Of a stretch of 64,000 bases of DNA, positions 12,601 through 23,932 are shown piece by piece; positions within the stretch are counted from its first letter, which is position 1, and the number at the start of each line of letters is the position of its first letter. Position numbers and translations under genes: made by a program. Source of the stretch: Sindora glabra (taxonomy: Eukaryota > Streptophyta > Magnoliopsida > Fabales > Fabaceae). Under the pieces are notes generated by a model. The model made no database searches. It saw only the letters and a program-made list of their open reading frames with translations, and was not told the DNA's origin. The stretch spans positions 61,341,455 to 61,405,454 of the forward strand of contig CM035226.1 of the NCBI GenBank assembly GCA_020226215.1, written 5' to 3'.

Positions 12601-15600
12601 GATTTATTATTTATTAAAATTAGATATGATAATAAAATTAAATTAAAGTAAAGTAAAAAGTTGTAACAATTTTTTATTTTTTAACTATATAACATATTAG
12701 ATAATTATATCTGAGTACCATAAATAAATACAGTACTAAGAAGTGTTAATAAGTGTGAACGATCATGACAACATTTTTAAAATATTCACGAAAAGTGATA
12801 TATTTATTTGTATATAAAACTATATTGTATATGCTTAGTACATTGGTTTCGATTTACACAATAAAATAATTAATTTATAATTTATTGATTTCATCAGTAA
12901 ACTATAAACTAATTTTTAAAAATATTTCACGTATTAATTTATTAAAAAATTGATTTTAATTTAATAGGCTATCTTAGGTAATTTATAATTTATAAATTAC
13001 TATCTTTTAAATTTTTTTCAAATCTATCCTCATAATTTTTATTAATTTATAAATTATCACCTTCATAACATAAATCTAAGTTTTATTTTTTCATAAAATA
13101 TGATTAATTTAATTTTAATATAATTATATCCTAATTTTAAATTATAAATATATAAAAATATCTATATAAATAAATATATAATCTCATAAATATAATTAAG
13201 TAATTATAATTTTATTATAATTAATAAAATAAAAATTGTTTAAGTAAATAAATATATAAATTTATAAAATATAACTAATTAAATATTAGATATTATATTT
13301 TTTTAAATATTAATTACAATGATATAATCTAATATTTAGATAAATATGAATAATTTTAATTATATATATTTTTGTATCATTTTATAATTTCTAATAATTC
13401 AATAATTAATTTTATGAAATACTTCTTATATAATTTATTAACTTATTAATTATCAGTTATTAGTTATAAATTATTAGATATTTTATCAATTATTTATGCA
13501 AAACAAAGCCATTATTCTTGACATGAAAATTTCTTACTTTGATTTTCAAATGAAATTAAAAATTATATGTAACAATCATTTAAGAAAACTATAGATAAAT
13601 AGAAACCAAGGAAAATAATCAAAATAATTCATCTTAAATAGATACATGTGTGACAATTGTTAAAAAAAAAAAACTATGTGTAATAATTATAAAAGAAATT
13701 TTCAATTTTATTTTAATATTTTTTTTTTTACTAAAATAGACTTCTAATATATTAATGATTTGAAAATTTTTATTTAATACATTATCAATAGCCTACATAT
13801 AGTGTAAAAAATCCTTAAAAATAAATTGATTTTAAACTTCCAATTTTAATGAAATTGAAGGCTCAAATATTATGTACATCATTTAGACTTACACTAATGT
13901 TAATAGATTTTTCCTTGTGTGTGTTTGTGTGTATATATTACGGATATATTAAGTAAAAGAATATTTATATGTGAAAATGTGAAGAATGACCTGTGACCCT
14001 TGATAAGTTATAAGTAAAATATAAAATTATGTAATTTTTTTATTTAAAATAATTATGTGAAGTTTTTAAGTGATCACATAATATTCAATTAAGTTTTACC
14101 CCTAAATACCAATAAAAGATGTGATATTCGTATTTTGCTCCTCTTATCTATAACGTAAAAAATCTCTGTTACAATAAATTAATTAATATCATTGAAACTA
14201 AATAGTATACTACCACTATTGTTAACTTTTTATGAAATAATATTTTCACAAAAATCAACCGTTAGATTCAATTTCTTCATTATATAGATTATATCCAAAA
14301 AAAAAAAATATCAATTTGAAATTGATGGAAAATGTACCCTTAAAATATACTTAAATTTCAACTATATCTTTGGTTGCATATTTACTACGACAAATGATTT
14401 TCTTAAATTTTGTATGTAATGCATGATGTATCTACTTGTAAATGAGCGGTCAAATCGAAGACAGCCATTTTCAATAAAAAAATTATTGATTGCTATAAAT
14501 GTTTCAACTCTTACACTAGTATTAGTATCAATTGATCCCTCCACTGTATATTATTTTACGCAGTTGATTCGATGTTCATCTAACGGCTGTTTTATCTTTG
14601 CTAATGTTGAGATTGACATTAATCTAGAAAGAGATTCACCCTCTTAATTAGTATCTCTTTTTTATTTTTTATAAAAAATAATCTCAAGGTAATAAGTTAA
14701 ATTTAATATTTAAATTTATAAAAAAGAAGAAAAATGATGGATTGTTTTCTAAACATGCACAAATAATGTTGGTTTATAGAAAAAAAAATTATGTGAGAGG
14801 AGTGAATAGTAATTATTAAATTTTATATTGATGAGTAAAATTAAAATATTAATAGAAGTTACATTACCATTTAATATAATTATATAATCATTTGAAAAAA
14901 GCCATATAACTTTATATTTTAATCCTAACTTATTGTTAATATTAGATGTAATGATCATGATTTACTTTTTTTCATTTTCATATGAAAATACTCATTTTAT
15001 TTGATATGTCGCTATATATCTATATATATAAAAGGTGTAATTATGAGAACGAGATTTGTAACAATAGAAAGCTAGCAACTCTAATCCCTACTCCAACAAT
15101 TTTTCCCCCACAAATTCAATATTGGACCCCTTGAATTTATTTGTTTATGGTTTTGATTTCAAGACAATAACTATCTATAGATTTCCTGAACAAGCAGCAG
15201 TTTGGTATAAGTGAAGTCTAAGTTTTTAGGGTTGAGGGTTTATATTACTATATTCTCCGTCAACTCTTCCAACTTTTGCTACGGTGCCTGGTGCTTTGAG
15301 ATATGATATTCGCACAATTGGTTGCTCATAATATATAGTTCTACAACTTGGCACAATCCTACCTGGTTGAAACCAAATGGGGCAATGAAGGCTACATTCC
15401 AACCTACAGTGAGTACAAAAGCAACGGAGTTGCATCTTCTACGATCCCTCTTCAAGTAATTTCATATGTTGGCATGACAACATTTGCAACTAAAGAGATG
15501 CTTGATTGGATTTCAAGTGATCCAGACATTCTTAAGGCTGCTTCAACTATTGGAAGGATCAAAGATGACATAGCTTCTCATAAGGTATAAATATAAGGAT

Positions 15601-15985
15601 AATATATTAAACTACTAATCCATATTATTTGAGTTGGTTTTCAGTTCAGCATTGCTAAACTTCTCATAGTGGTTTTTGTTTTGACATGTAGTTTGAGAAG
15701 GAAAGAGTTCACGTTGCTTCATCAATGGAATGTTGTATGAAGCAATATGACATTTCAGAAGAAGAGGCCTGTAAATTACTTCATGATGACATCACAAATT
15801 ATTGGAATATTATAAATGAAGAGTGCCTCAAGCTAGTCGATGTTATCCCAAAGCCGGTGCTTGAATCTGTCGTGAATTATGCACGTTTTTCTGAGGTTTC
15901 TTATGCCAAGTCCCTAGACAGTTTCACAAACGGGGAATTTCTGAAAGAGCATATTAACGCACTGCTCGTGAATCCAATCCCATGA
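6557..15985 (+). CDS. Terpene synthase copy 1 (TPS-a type, probable sesquiterpene synthase), seven exons
   Basis: Class I terpene synthases ionise a prenyl diphosphate (farnesyl diphosphate for TPS-a) and cyclise the carbocation. Exons: 6557-6679, 7194-7479, 7685-8057, 9602-9820, exon 5, 15339-15584 and 15692-15985, all with GT/AG borders and the seven-exon class III layout. Visible motifs are the N-terminal RP-x8-W (exon 1), RDR, DDTYD (9756-9770) and an NSE/DTE-type DDIASHKFE across exons 6 and 7; the protein ends NPIP. No plastid transit peptide precedes RP-x8-W, so a cytosolic enzyme is likely. Exon 5 carries a ~69-bp insertion with an in-frame stop if the ancestral acceptor (12033) is used. 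Using the AG at 12100-12101 gives 148 nt, no stop, and a total of 1689 nt (562 aa), normal for the family, but loses the conserved WD at the exon start. Product specificity cannot be read from sequence. Confidence 0.8.
7194..7479 (+). CDS. TPS copy 1 exon 2
   Basis: 286 nt beginning EVDDDMKQKV after a CAG acceptor. It contains LKEEVRRML and LDFIDSIQRLGVSYHF, hallmarks of the N-terminal helical domain of TPS proteins, and ends with one base of a glycine codon before a GT donor. The frame is open throughout. Confidence 0.88.
7685..8057 (+). CDS. TPS copy 1 exon 3
   Basis: 373 nt starting in the split glycine codon (GTFVQYKD...). It includes the family signatures LSLYEAAQLRIDGDDIL, ALDFTSTQLK and EARHYMSFYQDD, ending at a GTAAGG donor. 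This is the end of the N-terminal domain and the start of the C-terminal catalytic domain. No stop, unlike copy 2. Confidence 0.9.
9602..9820 (+). CDS. TPS copy 1 exon 4 with DDxxD motif
   Basis: 219 nt, the canonical length for this exon. It encodes KWRKKSDFTRRVPYARDRVVE, YFWALGLSYEPQYS and the metal-binding DDTYD (9756-9770), then AYGTVQELELFTEAVNR. The usual WW near the exon start is WR here. It ends AG before a GT donor. Confidence 0.9.
10795..11029. mobile_element. Foldback MITE in TPS copy 1 intron 4
   Basis: Two arms of about 95 bp (10795-10890 and 10933-11029) are near-perfect inverted repeats around a ~42-bp AT-rich loop. Mirrored words include ATCAATTTTTAATAATTTTC, TATCAATATATTTTGGTAAT and TTAAGCTT. 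No coding potential. It sits inside a 2.2-kb intron and could form a large hairpin in the pre-mRNA. Confidence 0.8.
12034..12249 (+). CDS. TPS copy 1 exon 5, carrying a ~69-bp insertion
   Basis: The exon should start G-TGG-GAT (split arginine, then WD) at 12034, as in copy 2 (58327). After TGGGATGATAGCTT an AT-rich ~69-bp block lies between two ATTAA words (12049-12053 and 12118-12122); homology resumes with ATTAATTCCCTTCCAGAGTG and runs to RRVRHA and a GTAAGT donor at 12250. With the ancestral acceptor, translation meets TAA after WDDSLLN. A second acceptor-like site, TCTAATTTTAG ending at 12101, would give 12102-12249 (148 nt), in frame on both sides and open. Confidence 0.7.
12852..13508. 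mobile_element. MITE (family A) in TPS copy 1 intron 5
   Basis: About 655 bp that, as reverse complement, is collinear with 33574-34244: shared blocks include ATTTAAAATTAGGATATAAT, GGTTTATGTTAT-type and AATTTATAAATTATAAATT-type words. No coding capacity. The presence of one member in an intron and another in flank copy B marks a family recently active in this locus. Confidence 0.65.
13510..15058. other. Rest of TPS copy 1 intron 5, no gene seen
   Basis: AT-rich intron sequence. Its 3' part (about 14660-15338) is duplicated downstream at 17700-19912. Short open frames at 14362-14647 on both strands have no recognisable family and overlap each other. Confidence 0.6.
15339..15584 (+). CDS. TPS copy 1 exon 6
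   Basis: 246 nt, phase 0 at both ends, starting FYNLAQSYLVETKWGNEGYI after a TATAG acceptor. It carries the conserved TKEMLDWISSDPDILKAAS and ends KDDIASHK, the first part of the NSE/DTE second metal-binding motif, before a GTATAA donor. Confidence 0.92.
15692..15985 (+). CDS. TPS copy 1 exon 7 (C-terminus)
   Basis: 294 nt starting FEKERVHVASSMECCMKQY, so the acidic residue of the second metal site is completed across the intron. It continues with EEEACKLLHDDI and ends at TGA after LLVNPIP, a typical TPS-a tail. The usual YKDxDGYT-like loop reads YAKSLDSFT. Confidence 0.92.
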   Translation, partial: FEKERVHVASSMECCMKQYDISEEEACKLLHDDITNYWNIINEECLKLVDVIPKPVLESVVNYARFSEVSYAKSLDSFTNGEFLKEHINALLVNPIP

Positions 15986-16380
15986 GCATTCAGCAACAAC
16001 AGAAATTGCTATATATTTCAGTTTTAAGTTTAAAATAAATGATGAGCCCAATCTTAGTTCTCAAAACTTCTGTTGGGTTTCGTCGACTGTCTCTGTCTAT
16101 TTGGTTTTAAAGTCATTTGATTTTCCCATTTTGTATCTTATAAGTTCTACATTGTTGTTACGGCTGTGTATTGGGTTTTAATTGATGTATCTATTTATAT
16201 TAATATAATAATATGTCTTTTTATATTATATTATAATTTTTAATCAATTAAATAATTAATTTTATCAAACATATTTAATATTTACGTTAAAAATTTTATT
16301 ATTATTTATTTTTATTTAAATATATTTTATATTATTAATAAATTATTTGTATATGCCATATTGTAAATTTTTTTAGTACT
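15986..16380 (+). other. 3' flank of TPS copy 1
   Basis: Probable 3' untranslated region and downstream DNA. It starts with sequence similar to the region after the copy 2 stop (AGCATTCA.CAACA, ATAAATGATG, GGTTT.AAAGTCATT). No strict poly(A) signal choice can be made among several AATAAA-like words. Confidence 0.5.
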
Positions 16381-16384
16381 CTTA

Positions 16385-16876
16385 CATATTAACATAATAA
16401 TATTATAATTATGATACTCATATGGACATATATTTTATATATGTTATCACTTTATTTTACCAATATTAATTTAATTTTTGATAAATACACATATTTATAT
16501 TTATCTATCTATCTCTATCTATATTATCTTCTAAAAATCTTTTGCCCGTAAATTTTCCTCCTAGGATAAAAAATTTTCCATCCACAACAACCTTAAAAAA
16601 GAAAAATTCATGTCAAAGAATATTTAATGCAATATATGTCATCTTCATATTTTATTAAACTAAATTACTTTCTTTTTAAATTTAACATATTATAATTATT
16701 TAATTTGTATCCTTTTTTAATAAATGAAAAATTTTAGAATCTACTAATAAATTTTATTTAATACTTATATTAAAAATATTACAATTATTTATTTTTAAAT
16801 ATATTTTATATAATTAATGACTTATTTATATGTGCTCATATTGTAAAACGTTTTAGTATTTTTGCATATTTATTTA

Positions 16877-16953
<77 letters not shown>

Positions 16954-17110
16954 CTCATATGAGCTTGTATTTTATATTGGTTACCACTTTGTTGTAATAA
17001 AATTAATTTAACTTATGGTTAATATATATTTACTTTTGTATTATAAATATCTTTTTAAAATATTTTATTTACAATACTATCTTTTTATATTATTAGTTAA
17101 ATTTAATAGT
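16385..17110. repeat. Diverged repeat, two tandem partial copies, also at the right edge of the window
   Basis: About 16400-16690 matches 63715-64000: words such as TATATATGTTATCA, TCTATCTATCT, ATATTATCTTCT, AAATTTTCCTCC-like and GCCAAAGAA-like sequence in the same order. A second partial copy starts near 16850 (GCTCATATGAGC...TTACCACTTTGTT). No terminal repeats or coding capacity recognised; a non-autonomous transposon is the likely source. Confidence 0.55.
16877..16951. repeat. (AAT)n microsatellite
   Basis: About 25 uninterrupted AAT/ATA triplets inside the repeat at 16385-17110. Confidence 0.95.
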
Positions 17111-17503
17111 TATTACAATAAATTTCTCCTCATATTTTAAATTATATTGAACTTTGAATTATTAATTTTATAGTTTCACTATTATTCTTATTAGTTTAAA
17201 ACACACCAAATTTAAAATCATTTCTAGATGAAATATTTGTATAATTTAAAATAATTTTTTAAAAATATATTTTATATTTTAATTAATTATTGTTCATGTT
17301 CATGTAGATCTATCTGTTTCTAACTATAATTTTTTAACTAAACAAATTATATCAACATTATAATAATTTTTTGATAATATTTTTTTTGAAACATGAAATA
17401 TATATATTATTGTTTACTAAAAAATAATTGTAATTTTTTAACTATACAAATTATATTAATCTTATCATTATTTTTTATAACATTTATTTGGAAAATATAA
17501 AAT

Positions 17504-17504
<1 letters not shown>

Positions 17505-17571
<67 letters not shown>
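17505..17571. repeat. (CA)n-(TA)n compound microsatellite
   Basis: A short CA run followed by about 50 bp of TA repeats. The minus-strand frame through it is an Ile-Tyr translation artefact. Confidence 0.95.
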
Positions 17572-17575
<4 letters not shown>

Positions 17576-17699
17576 TTACTTAAAAAAACGATGTCGTGCA
17601 TCCCACGAGAGTTGAGCTATGTATTAATATTGAGTAGACACATATCACATTTGAGTGTAGGTTGAAGGTGGATTATATCTATTTGTCTCTCCCTTTTCT

Positions 17700-20082
17700 G
17701 CCTTATTTTCTATCTTATAAAAAATTATTTCTTGATAATAAGTTAAATTTAATATTTAAATTTATGGAAAAAGAAAGAAAGAAGTGATGCATTTTTTGAA
17801 TATGCATGAACAATATTAGTTGATTTGCGGGAAAAAAATTGATATTTTAATTTACTTGACGTTGGAATTGCATAAGGCAATACATAGATAGATGAGTAAA
17901 CAGAATATTTAATTTTTTATTTAAAGATGATAATTATTATATGCTCAAATTTTATAATCTGTATTATTAATTCTTTATTTTTATTTTTGAAATAATTATT
18001 AATCCATTTCTTCACATATAATACTAAAATAAATAGTAAAAGGAAAAGAATATATTAAAAAATAAACATATATTTAACATTATTAAGGTGATATTTAACA
18101 ATTAATTTCAATATTTTTTATTCATGTTAACATTACAAGTTAATAGAAAGACAAGTAATTACAATAAAAAGATAAAAATAAGGAATTAATGGTATTAATT
18201 ATAAAATTTAAAGATGTAATAATCGTGACTTTTAAAAATAGGGAATTATATGTTATATGCTTATTCGATATAAATAAATAAAAGGACTAGAACGCGGAAC
18301 TAAAATTAAGAGACTATAGATCAAAAGAAAATGTAACTATGAAGGTTAGATTTATACCACCTTAGCAACGAAGAATAATGCAACAGAAATAAAACAAGTC
18401 GCGGCTTAGGGGCTAAGAGTAGCTTGTGGGCTGTCTCAACAGAAGACTTGTTTAACTTATTTACTTAAATAAATCAGAATTAAATCAATATATCAATGAA
18501 GATAACTGTATTATTACTGTCGCTCTTTTATCATTATTCCATTTTCACATTTTTCAAGGCAACCATCATTCTTTAAAAATTTTTAGAGTTTCATGTGTGA
18601 AGAATATATAATATTACGGTATTATTTAATTATTTTGATTTTAAATAAATATAATTATAATTTATTATATCATATTATTAAGAATTTTATTTGATAAAAG
18701 TACAGACAAAAAATGTTTGATGCTTTATTTATTAAGAAGTTTTATTATATATATATAGTAAAATGCTTGTTTATGGTCTATTCATAAGCTCATCAATAAC
18801 AAATTTTGATTTAAATAAAACAACAAATCATGTTAAGCATTTTAGATTTTTTAAACAATTCAAGTTTGATTAAAACTTTGAGTTACAAACAAATCACAAA
18901 TCAAATATAGCTTAAGAATAATTTAAAACAAACTTGATCTATCTATATTAGTGCTTTCAGCATTTCCACCCGAACCAACTTTAAACGCTACTCCTCCTTT
19001 GTTTTTTCCCCTCAAATTGAATATTTGACTCCTTGACTTTATTTGTTTTTAAGAAAAAAAGCTATCTGTTTTTTATTTTTGGTTTCATTAATAGGGTGGA
19101 GTTTCACACCCAAACCTGTCGCATGATTTTGATGTCCAACTGGTGGCTTAAAAACTATCTCATTTGTGTGCAAGCAACCTGAAACATAATCAAATAACAT
19201 GAATTTTCATTGTGAACCAACAGAATTTTGAAGCATGTGAAAGAAAATAAACTTGAAAGACAGTGCACGGAGTAAGAGTAAGGAGATTGGAACAAAAGAC
19301 TTCTCTATCATTTTATTGGTTAAGATTTCTTGAAGTCTTAAATTATTACTTGCACTATATATGCAGAGTTGAGGAATGAATCTCAACCTGTGTCTGGTTT
19401 TCGCAACGTCAATGTCGAACCCAATTCTTTCTTTTTGTAATCACCTGTTGTAAAAGAGGCATTTCAAATTAAGGTGCTGAAAATTTAATTGGTCGAACTC
19501 AAATGATGCTTCTAAACTCGAATATTTAGAAAACTACAATCAAATTCGACAGAGTGAGTTTATCTAAATTAATGAGTCATAAGGTGCAATAGCTGTGAGC
19601 AGTTAGTCTGGAGTTTCCAACAATCAAGATTGGTTCATATTCAGTAAGGGGTCCATGAGGATGCTCTTGATCCCTCTGTTCAACTTATAAGCTCCGCGGT
19701 AATGAGGTTTACGTAAGATATATTTGACTCTGCTGTGCAGCTATATACAGAAAGCGAAATTACTCCAATTTTATCAAATCACACTCAAGGTTTTAGCCTT
19801 TTAGTGTGTATATTACTATATTCTCCGTCAACTCTTCCAACTTTTACTATGGTGTTGGTGCTTTGAGATATGATATTGGCATATAATTAATTTGGTTGCT
19901 CATAATATGTAGTTCTACAACTTGGCACAATCCTACCTGGTTGAAACCATGTATGGCAATGAAGGCTACATTCCATCTTACAATGATTACAAAAGCAACA
20001 AATTTGCATCTTCTGTGATCCCTCTTCAAGTAATTTCATTTGTTGGTATAACAACATTTGCAACCAAAGGGGTGTTTGATTG
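17700..20082 (+). pseudogene. Partial TPS copy: intron 5 end and truncated exon 6
   Basis: This is a duplicate of the 3' part of TPS copy 1 intron 5 and of exon 6. 17700-17850 matches 14660-14800, 18975-19070 matches 15070-15180, and 19800-19912 matches the run-up to exon 6. Exon 6 sequence is at 19913-20082, starting FYNLAQSYLVET and reading GNEGYIPSYNDYKSN, VISFVGITTFATK. It stops abruptly after GATTG at 20082, where an LTR beginning TGTTAGCC starts; the remaining exon (SSDPDIL...SHK) and exon 7 are not found next to it. Substitutions such as KW to MY at a conserved place suggest decay. Confidence 0.8.
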
Positions 20083-20359
20083 TGTTAGCCTTAACCCCAT
20101 TTAAAAGTTGCTTTTGATTATAACAATACATTTTAGCCTTCCCAAGCATGATGAAAAGTCACTTGTTGCATTGGACTAAACTTGAAGAATAAAGATCATT
20201 TAAGACTAAATTAAGACATTATTGTACTTGTAAGTTCAATTGTATAAGAGGAAAATTAAATTAAGTGGGTTCAAGCTTTAATATTTGACAAAATATTTTT
20301 CAAAATTAAATCTTGTTTTAAAATGATTTTTAAAAGAATTGGAATCAATCTTGGGGGCA

Positions 20360-22741
20360 CACTATAGGAAAAAAAGACTTTCAATGAAAACATTTGTCAT
20401 CGCTATGGATTTCTTGGTCATCGCTGAATGACATTGTTATTGTAGAAAAATTCATCGGTGAAGGGACCAATACTGCTGACATTAATGTTGTTGTTGGTAA
20501 AAAAAAAAAAAAACCCAAGTTTTTACAATGACAAAACCATTGTAGAAAAAGTTTTCAAAATTCAAATTTTGTTGAATTTTACTCTTCAGGTACAACTTTG
20601 TTATCGCTATAAGGTTTAAATTAAAAAATAAAAAAATTATAATATATTTTTGAGTGATGACAAAGTTATTGCTAAATATTCAACTTTCAATAATGACTTT
20701 ATTTTCGTTGAAAATTTAACTTTTAGCAATGACTGAGTCATCACTATAGCTTTAAATTTAAAAAATAAAAAAATTAAAATATAACTTTTAGTGATGACAA
20801 TATGTTCAAACAACATTTAATTTTTTAAATTTTATGTTTTAGTGACGACTTTGTCATCGATGAAAGTATTTTCAATATTTAAATATTTTTTAAATTTAAC
20901 TTTTGATGATGACTATCGTTGCTAAAAATTTTGATAATTAAATTAAAATATATATGAAATTAAATAAAATTTTATAAATATTAAAATAAAGTATACTAAG
21001 TTAAAATTATAATTAAATTAATATATTATATTTGATAGCATAAATAATAATATTTTAATTTCAATTTAATGGAACATGGATTATTCAGTGTGTGATGCTT
21101 CCATTATGTTTTTGCTATTCAAATAGCAGATGTATGGCCTTGTGGAGCGATTCTTCATTACATTCTCACCTTAGAACTTCCAAATTTGAAAAATGTAATT
21201 TTCTATTTTGGGTTTTAACACATTCTAATTCATTTTTCCCTATTCCACAAGGAACACCGAATTCTTAAATTTGAAAAATGTGTGTTTCTCCCTAAACTTA
21301 ATTGGCTATTTTTTTTTAATATAGCACACTATCAATTCACAACTATCGGACTTATGCCATGTATCTGAAGATTGCAAAAATCTAATTGATCGCATCCTTA
21401 TAAAAAATCCAGGCGAGGTATGTATGTTTGTAATAACAGTGAATAAGTGTCTATTTTTTTTATGGAAGCAATAATTGACAAAGCTATTGAAAAAAAGAAG
21501 ACCTAAGTAGGATACTATGTTATTATGGTAAATCATAAACAATCGACCATAGATGTTATGGTACTGTGTTCTAGAAGTAAGGACGCACTATGTTATCAAA
21601 CAATTTTTACTATTAAGTGAAAGTTCTAGATTTATGTTTTGAAAAATTATTATTGATATCAGCTAAAGAATTTCGTGCGTTGTCAATCTAAAGTATATAG
21701 GTTTATTTTGTAGAGAATCACTATTAAAGAAATTAAGGAGCACCCTTGGTATTTGCAGGACTTGCTTGATCATTTGAAAGGAGAAGTTCAAGCAGTTTAT
21801 CTCAACAACAAAAACAATATGGTACATTACAAAAATATGTAAATAAAAAATAATATAATATTAAAAAAATAAAACTAACACTTGCCTTGTCTCTTTCTCT
21901 TTATTGCCTTCCCACTTCTCCATACAAAATGAGAGTTAAATGGTGCTTGATGATATTTATAGATGAACTCTTCAATGAAAAAATTCTCAATCATTGCAAT
22001 CATCATTAAAGGATCATCAATAAAAATTCAAAACATTCATTGATGATAATGTCATTACTGAAAATTGCAAACTTTTAGTGATGACATTATCATTACTAAA
22101 GAGGGGCATGGAAAATTATGTCTAACTTGTCAACGATAACAATGTCATCACTAAAAGTCCAAGTTTTCAATGATGACATTATCATGGTTGAAGAGTGGCA
22201 TGGGAAACTGTGATTGACTCTTTAGTGATAATAATATTGTCGCTAAAAGCCCAAGCTTTCAACAATGACAATGTTGTTGCTAAAAATGTAAGTACAATTT
22301 CCCATGCTACTCTTCAACAACAATAATGTTATCACTGAAAGTTTGGACTTTTAGTAACGACATTAACATCGCTAAAAAGTTATCCATAATTTCTCATGCC
22401 ACTCTTTAGTAATGAAAATGTCACCATTGAAAGCTTGGACTTTTAGTGATAATATTATCATCATTGAAAATTGAATTTTCCCATTTTATATTTTAGGGTA
22501 ACCTTCAACAATGACAATTGTTGTTACTAAAAGTCCAAGACTTTTATCCATAATAATTATCATCATTAAAGGTTATTTTTTCCCACCAAAATTTTTTCAC
22601 CTAAAAAAATTTATGCCTCGTGGGTTTTTAATGTATCACTAATGACAAAGTCATTAACAAAAGTCCAACAATGCATCATCAATGACTAATTTTTTATCAT
22701 CACAAAAAGTATCATCAATGTTAGCATTATGTCTTGTAGTG
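20360..22741. mobile_element. CACTA (En/Spm) element with a 3-bp target duplication
   Basis: The left end is CACTATAGGAAAAAAAGA and the right end CTTGTAGTG, inverted as CACTACAAG. Both ends are flanked by GCA (20357-20359 and 22742-22744), the 3-bp duplication expected for CACTA elements. Subterminal zones (about 20380-20940 and 21950-22720) are packed with variants of GTGATGACAATGTCATCAC in both orientations, a typical CACTA feature. No transposase is recognised; the centre contains captured protein-kinase exons. It is nested in the LTR that starts at 20083. Confidence 0.85.
21120..21821 (+). pseudogene. Captured SnRK2-type protein kinase fragment (three exons) inside the CACTA element
   Basis: Three blocks occur in order and on one strand. 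21120-21194 encodes QIADVWPCGAILHYIL, matching the kinase subdomain IX word ADVWSCGVTLY. 21325-21417, bordered by AG and GT, encodes 31 codons including VSEDCKNLIDRILIKNP, the SnRK2 subdomain X-XI region. 21714-21821 encodes RITIKEIKEHPWYL then LKGEVQAVYL, the end of the kinase domain of plant SnRK2 proteins. The exon junction before RITI matches the known family position. No N-lobe, ATP-binding loop or HRD catalytic loop is present, so it cannot be an active kinase. It is a transduplicated gene piece. Confidence 0.8.
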
Positions 22742-22744
22742 GCA

Positions 22745-23877
22745 ATATTAAATTTCTCAATGTTTAAAATCAATTTTAATCTTCAAATCCTTAAAACTTA
22801 AATGCAAGGGGACATAATCAATTACGCAATCAATTTTGGCCTTTTAGAGCCATTATGGGTGGCATGAATCAATTACACAATCAATTTTGCATGCACCAAT
22901 AGGCTGGGTATCCTTTACTTTTCATTTTTGAACTTTGCCCTAATAGAATTGATTGTACAATCAATTCTAAGCATCGAAAGAAAAAATAAGTTCTAGATGA
23001 ATTGATTGTGCAATTGAGTCACCTTGTAAGATTTCAAAATTTATAGTCAAGTGAATCAATTACACACTCAATTCACCATGCATGTTTCAAAATTTTCAAA
23101 GTTCAAGTGAATCAATTGTACAATCAATTTATCAAGTTTTGACACTTCCATATTGGCAATATTTTGTGTGCAATGGACTTTTAATCCTCTAACTCTTATA
23201 TAAAGTCTTGAACTTGAATTTAAAATATAAGAAATGGCTTTTATTGTTATATAAACACAAGATACTTATCTCTTTTGTCTTATATCCTTTAAATCCTTTG
23301 AACCTACAAAATTAAAATTCTTCTTCTTAACTCATTATATATTCAAACTAAGAGTTTATGAGGTACCTTTTTTATTTCAAAACACTTATTTGTTATGTTT
23401 TAGAGTGAGGTATCCCTAAGACATTCAAGAATGTGAAATCACTTGATAGATTATTCTTTAAGAGAGGAATCCTAAAGGGATTAGACATAAAATCAAAAGA
23501 TTACACAAAGACTTCTTCAAGTGCCTTTTTTAAACTTGAAGATATAGTGAATTTTTTAAAATCCAAGTCAAATAGGCTTATTAATAGATGTACTCCTTAG
23601 AGTGCTGGACTTTCAAGTTTGCGCCATTGAAAATATTGCATTTGATTTTTTCTATCTCTATCTCTTTATTTCTCTACATTATACTTTATTTCTCTAGTTG
23701 AATTATGAAATTATTATCCTTGATTATTTCAATCTTGATCATTATTTTGGATAATCATTTGTCTATTATTTCTAAATGTAATTGATCGTTAAAGTTTTGC
23801 AAAACTGACTTAAAATTTAAAATGGAGTAAAATATAAAACCTAATTCACCTTTTCTTAGGTGAAATCCTTAGTGACA
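22745..23877 (+). repeat. Remainder of the 5' LTR of the copia element
   Basis: Sequence between the CACTA element and the primer binding site-like word. It has repeated AATCAATT..ACAATCAATTTT words (about 22810-23130) and ends in TTCTTAGGTGAAATCCTTAG then TGACA. No coding potential. Confidence 0.5.
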
Positions 23878-23932
23878 TTTAGTATCAAAACTTAGCTTTT
23901 ATGACAAGATCTGATGATCTTAAGAGGATCCT

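Noticed and set aside
14362..14647. Overlapping open frames on both strands in TPS copy 1 intron 5, with CCGTTAGAT / ATCTAACGG words suggesting a MITE
   Set aside because: Only a 9-10 bp inverted word is shared (near 14261 and 14578); no longer terminal repeat or target duplication was found.
15001..15060. Helitron-like start in the TCTATATATATAAAAGG word
   Set aside because: Short AT-rich similarity only; no CTRR end with hairpin could be paired.
6557..15985. Calling TPS copy 1 a certain pseudogene
   Set aside because: All exons except exon 5 are open with good splice sites, and an in-frame alternative acceptor exists in the exon 5 insertion; the state is undecided without transcripts.
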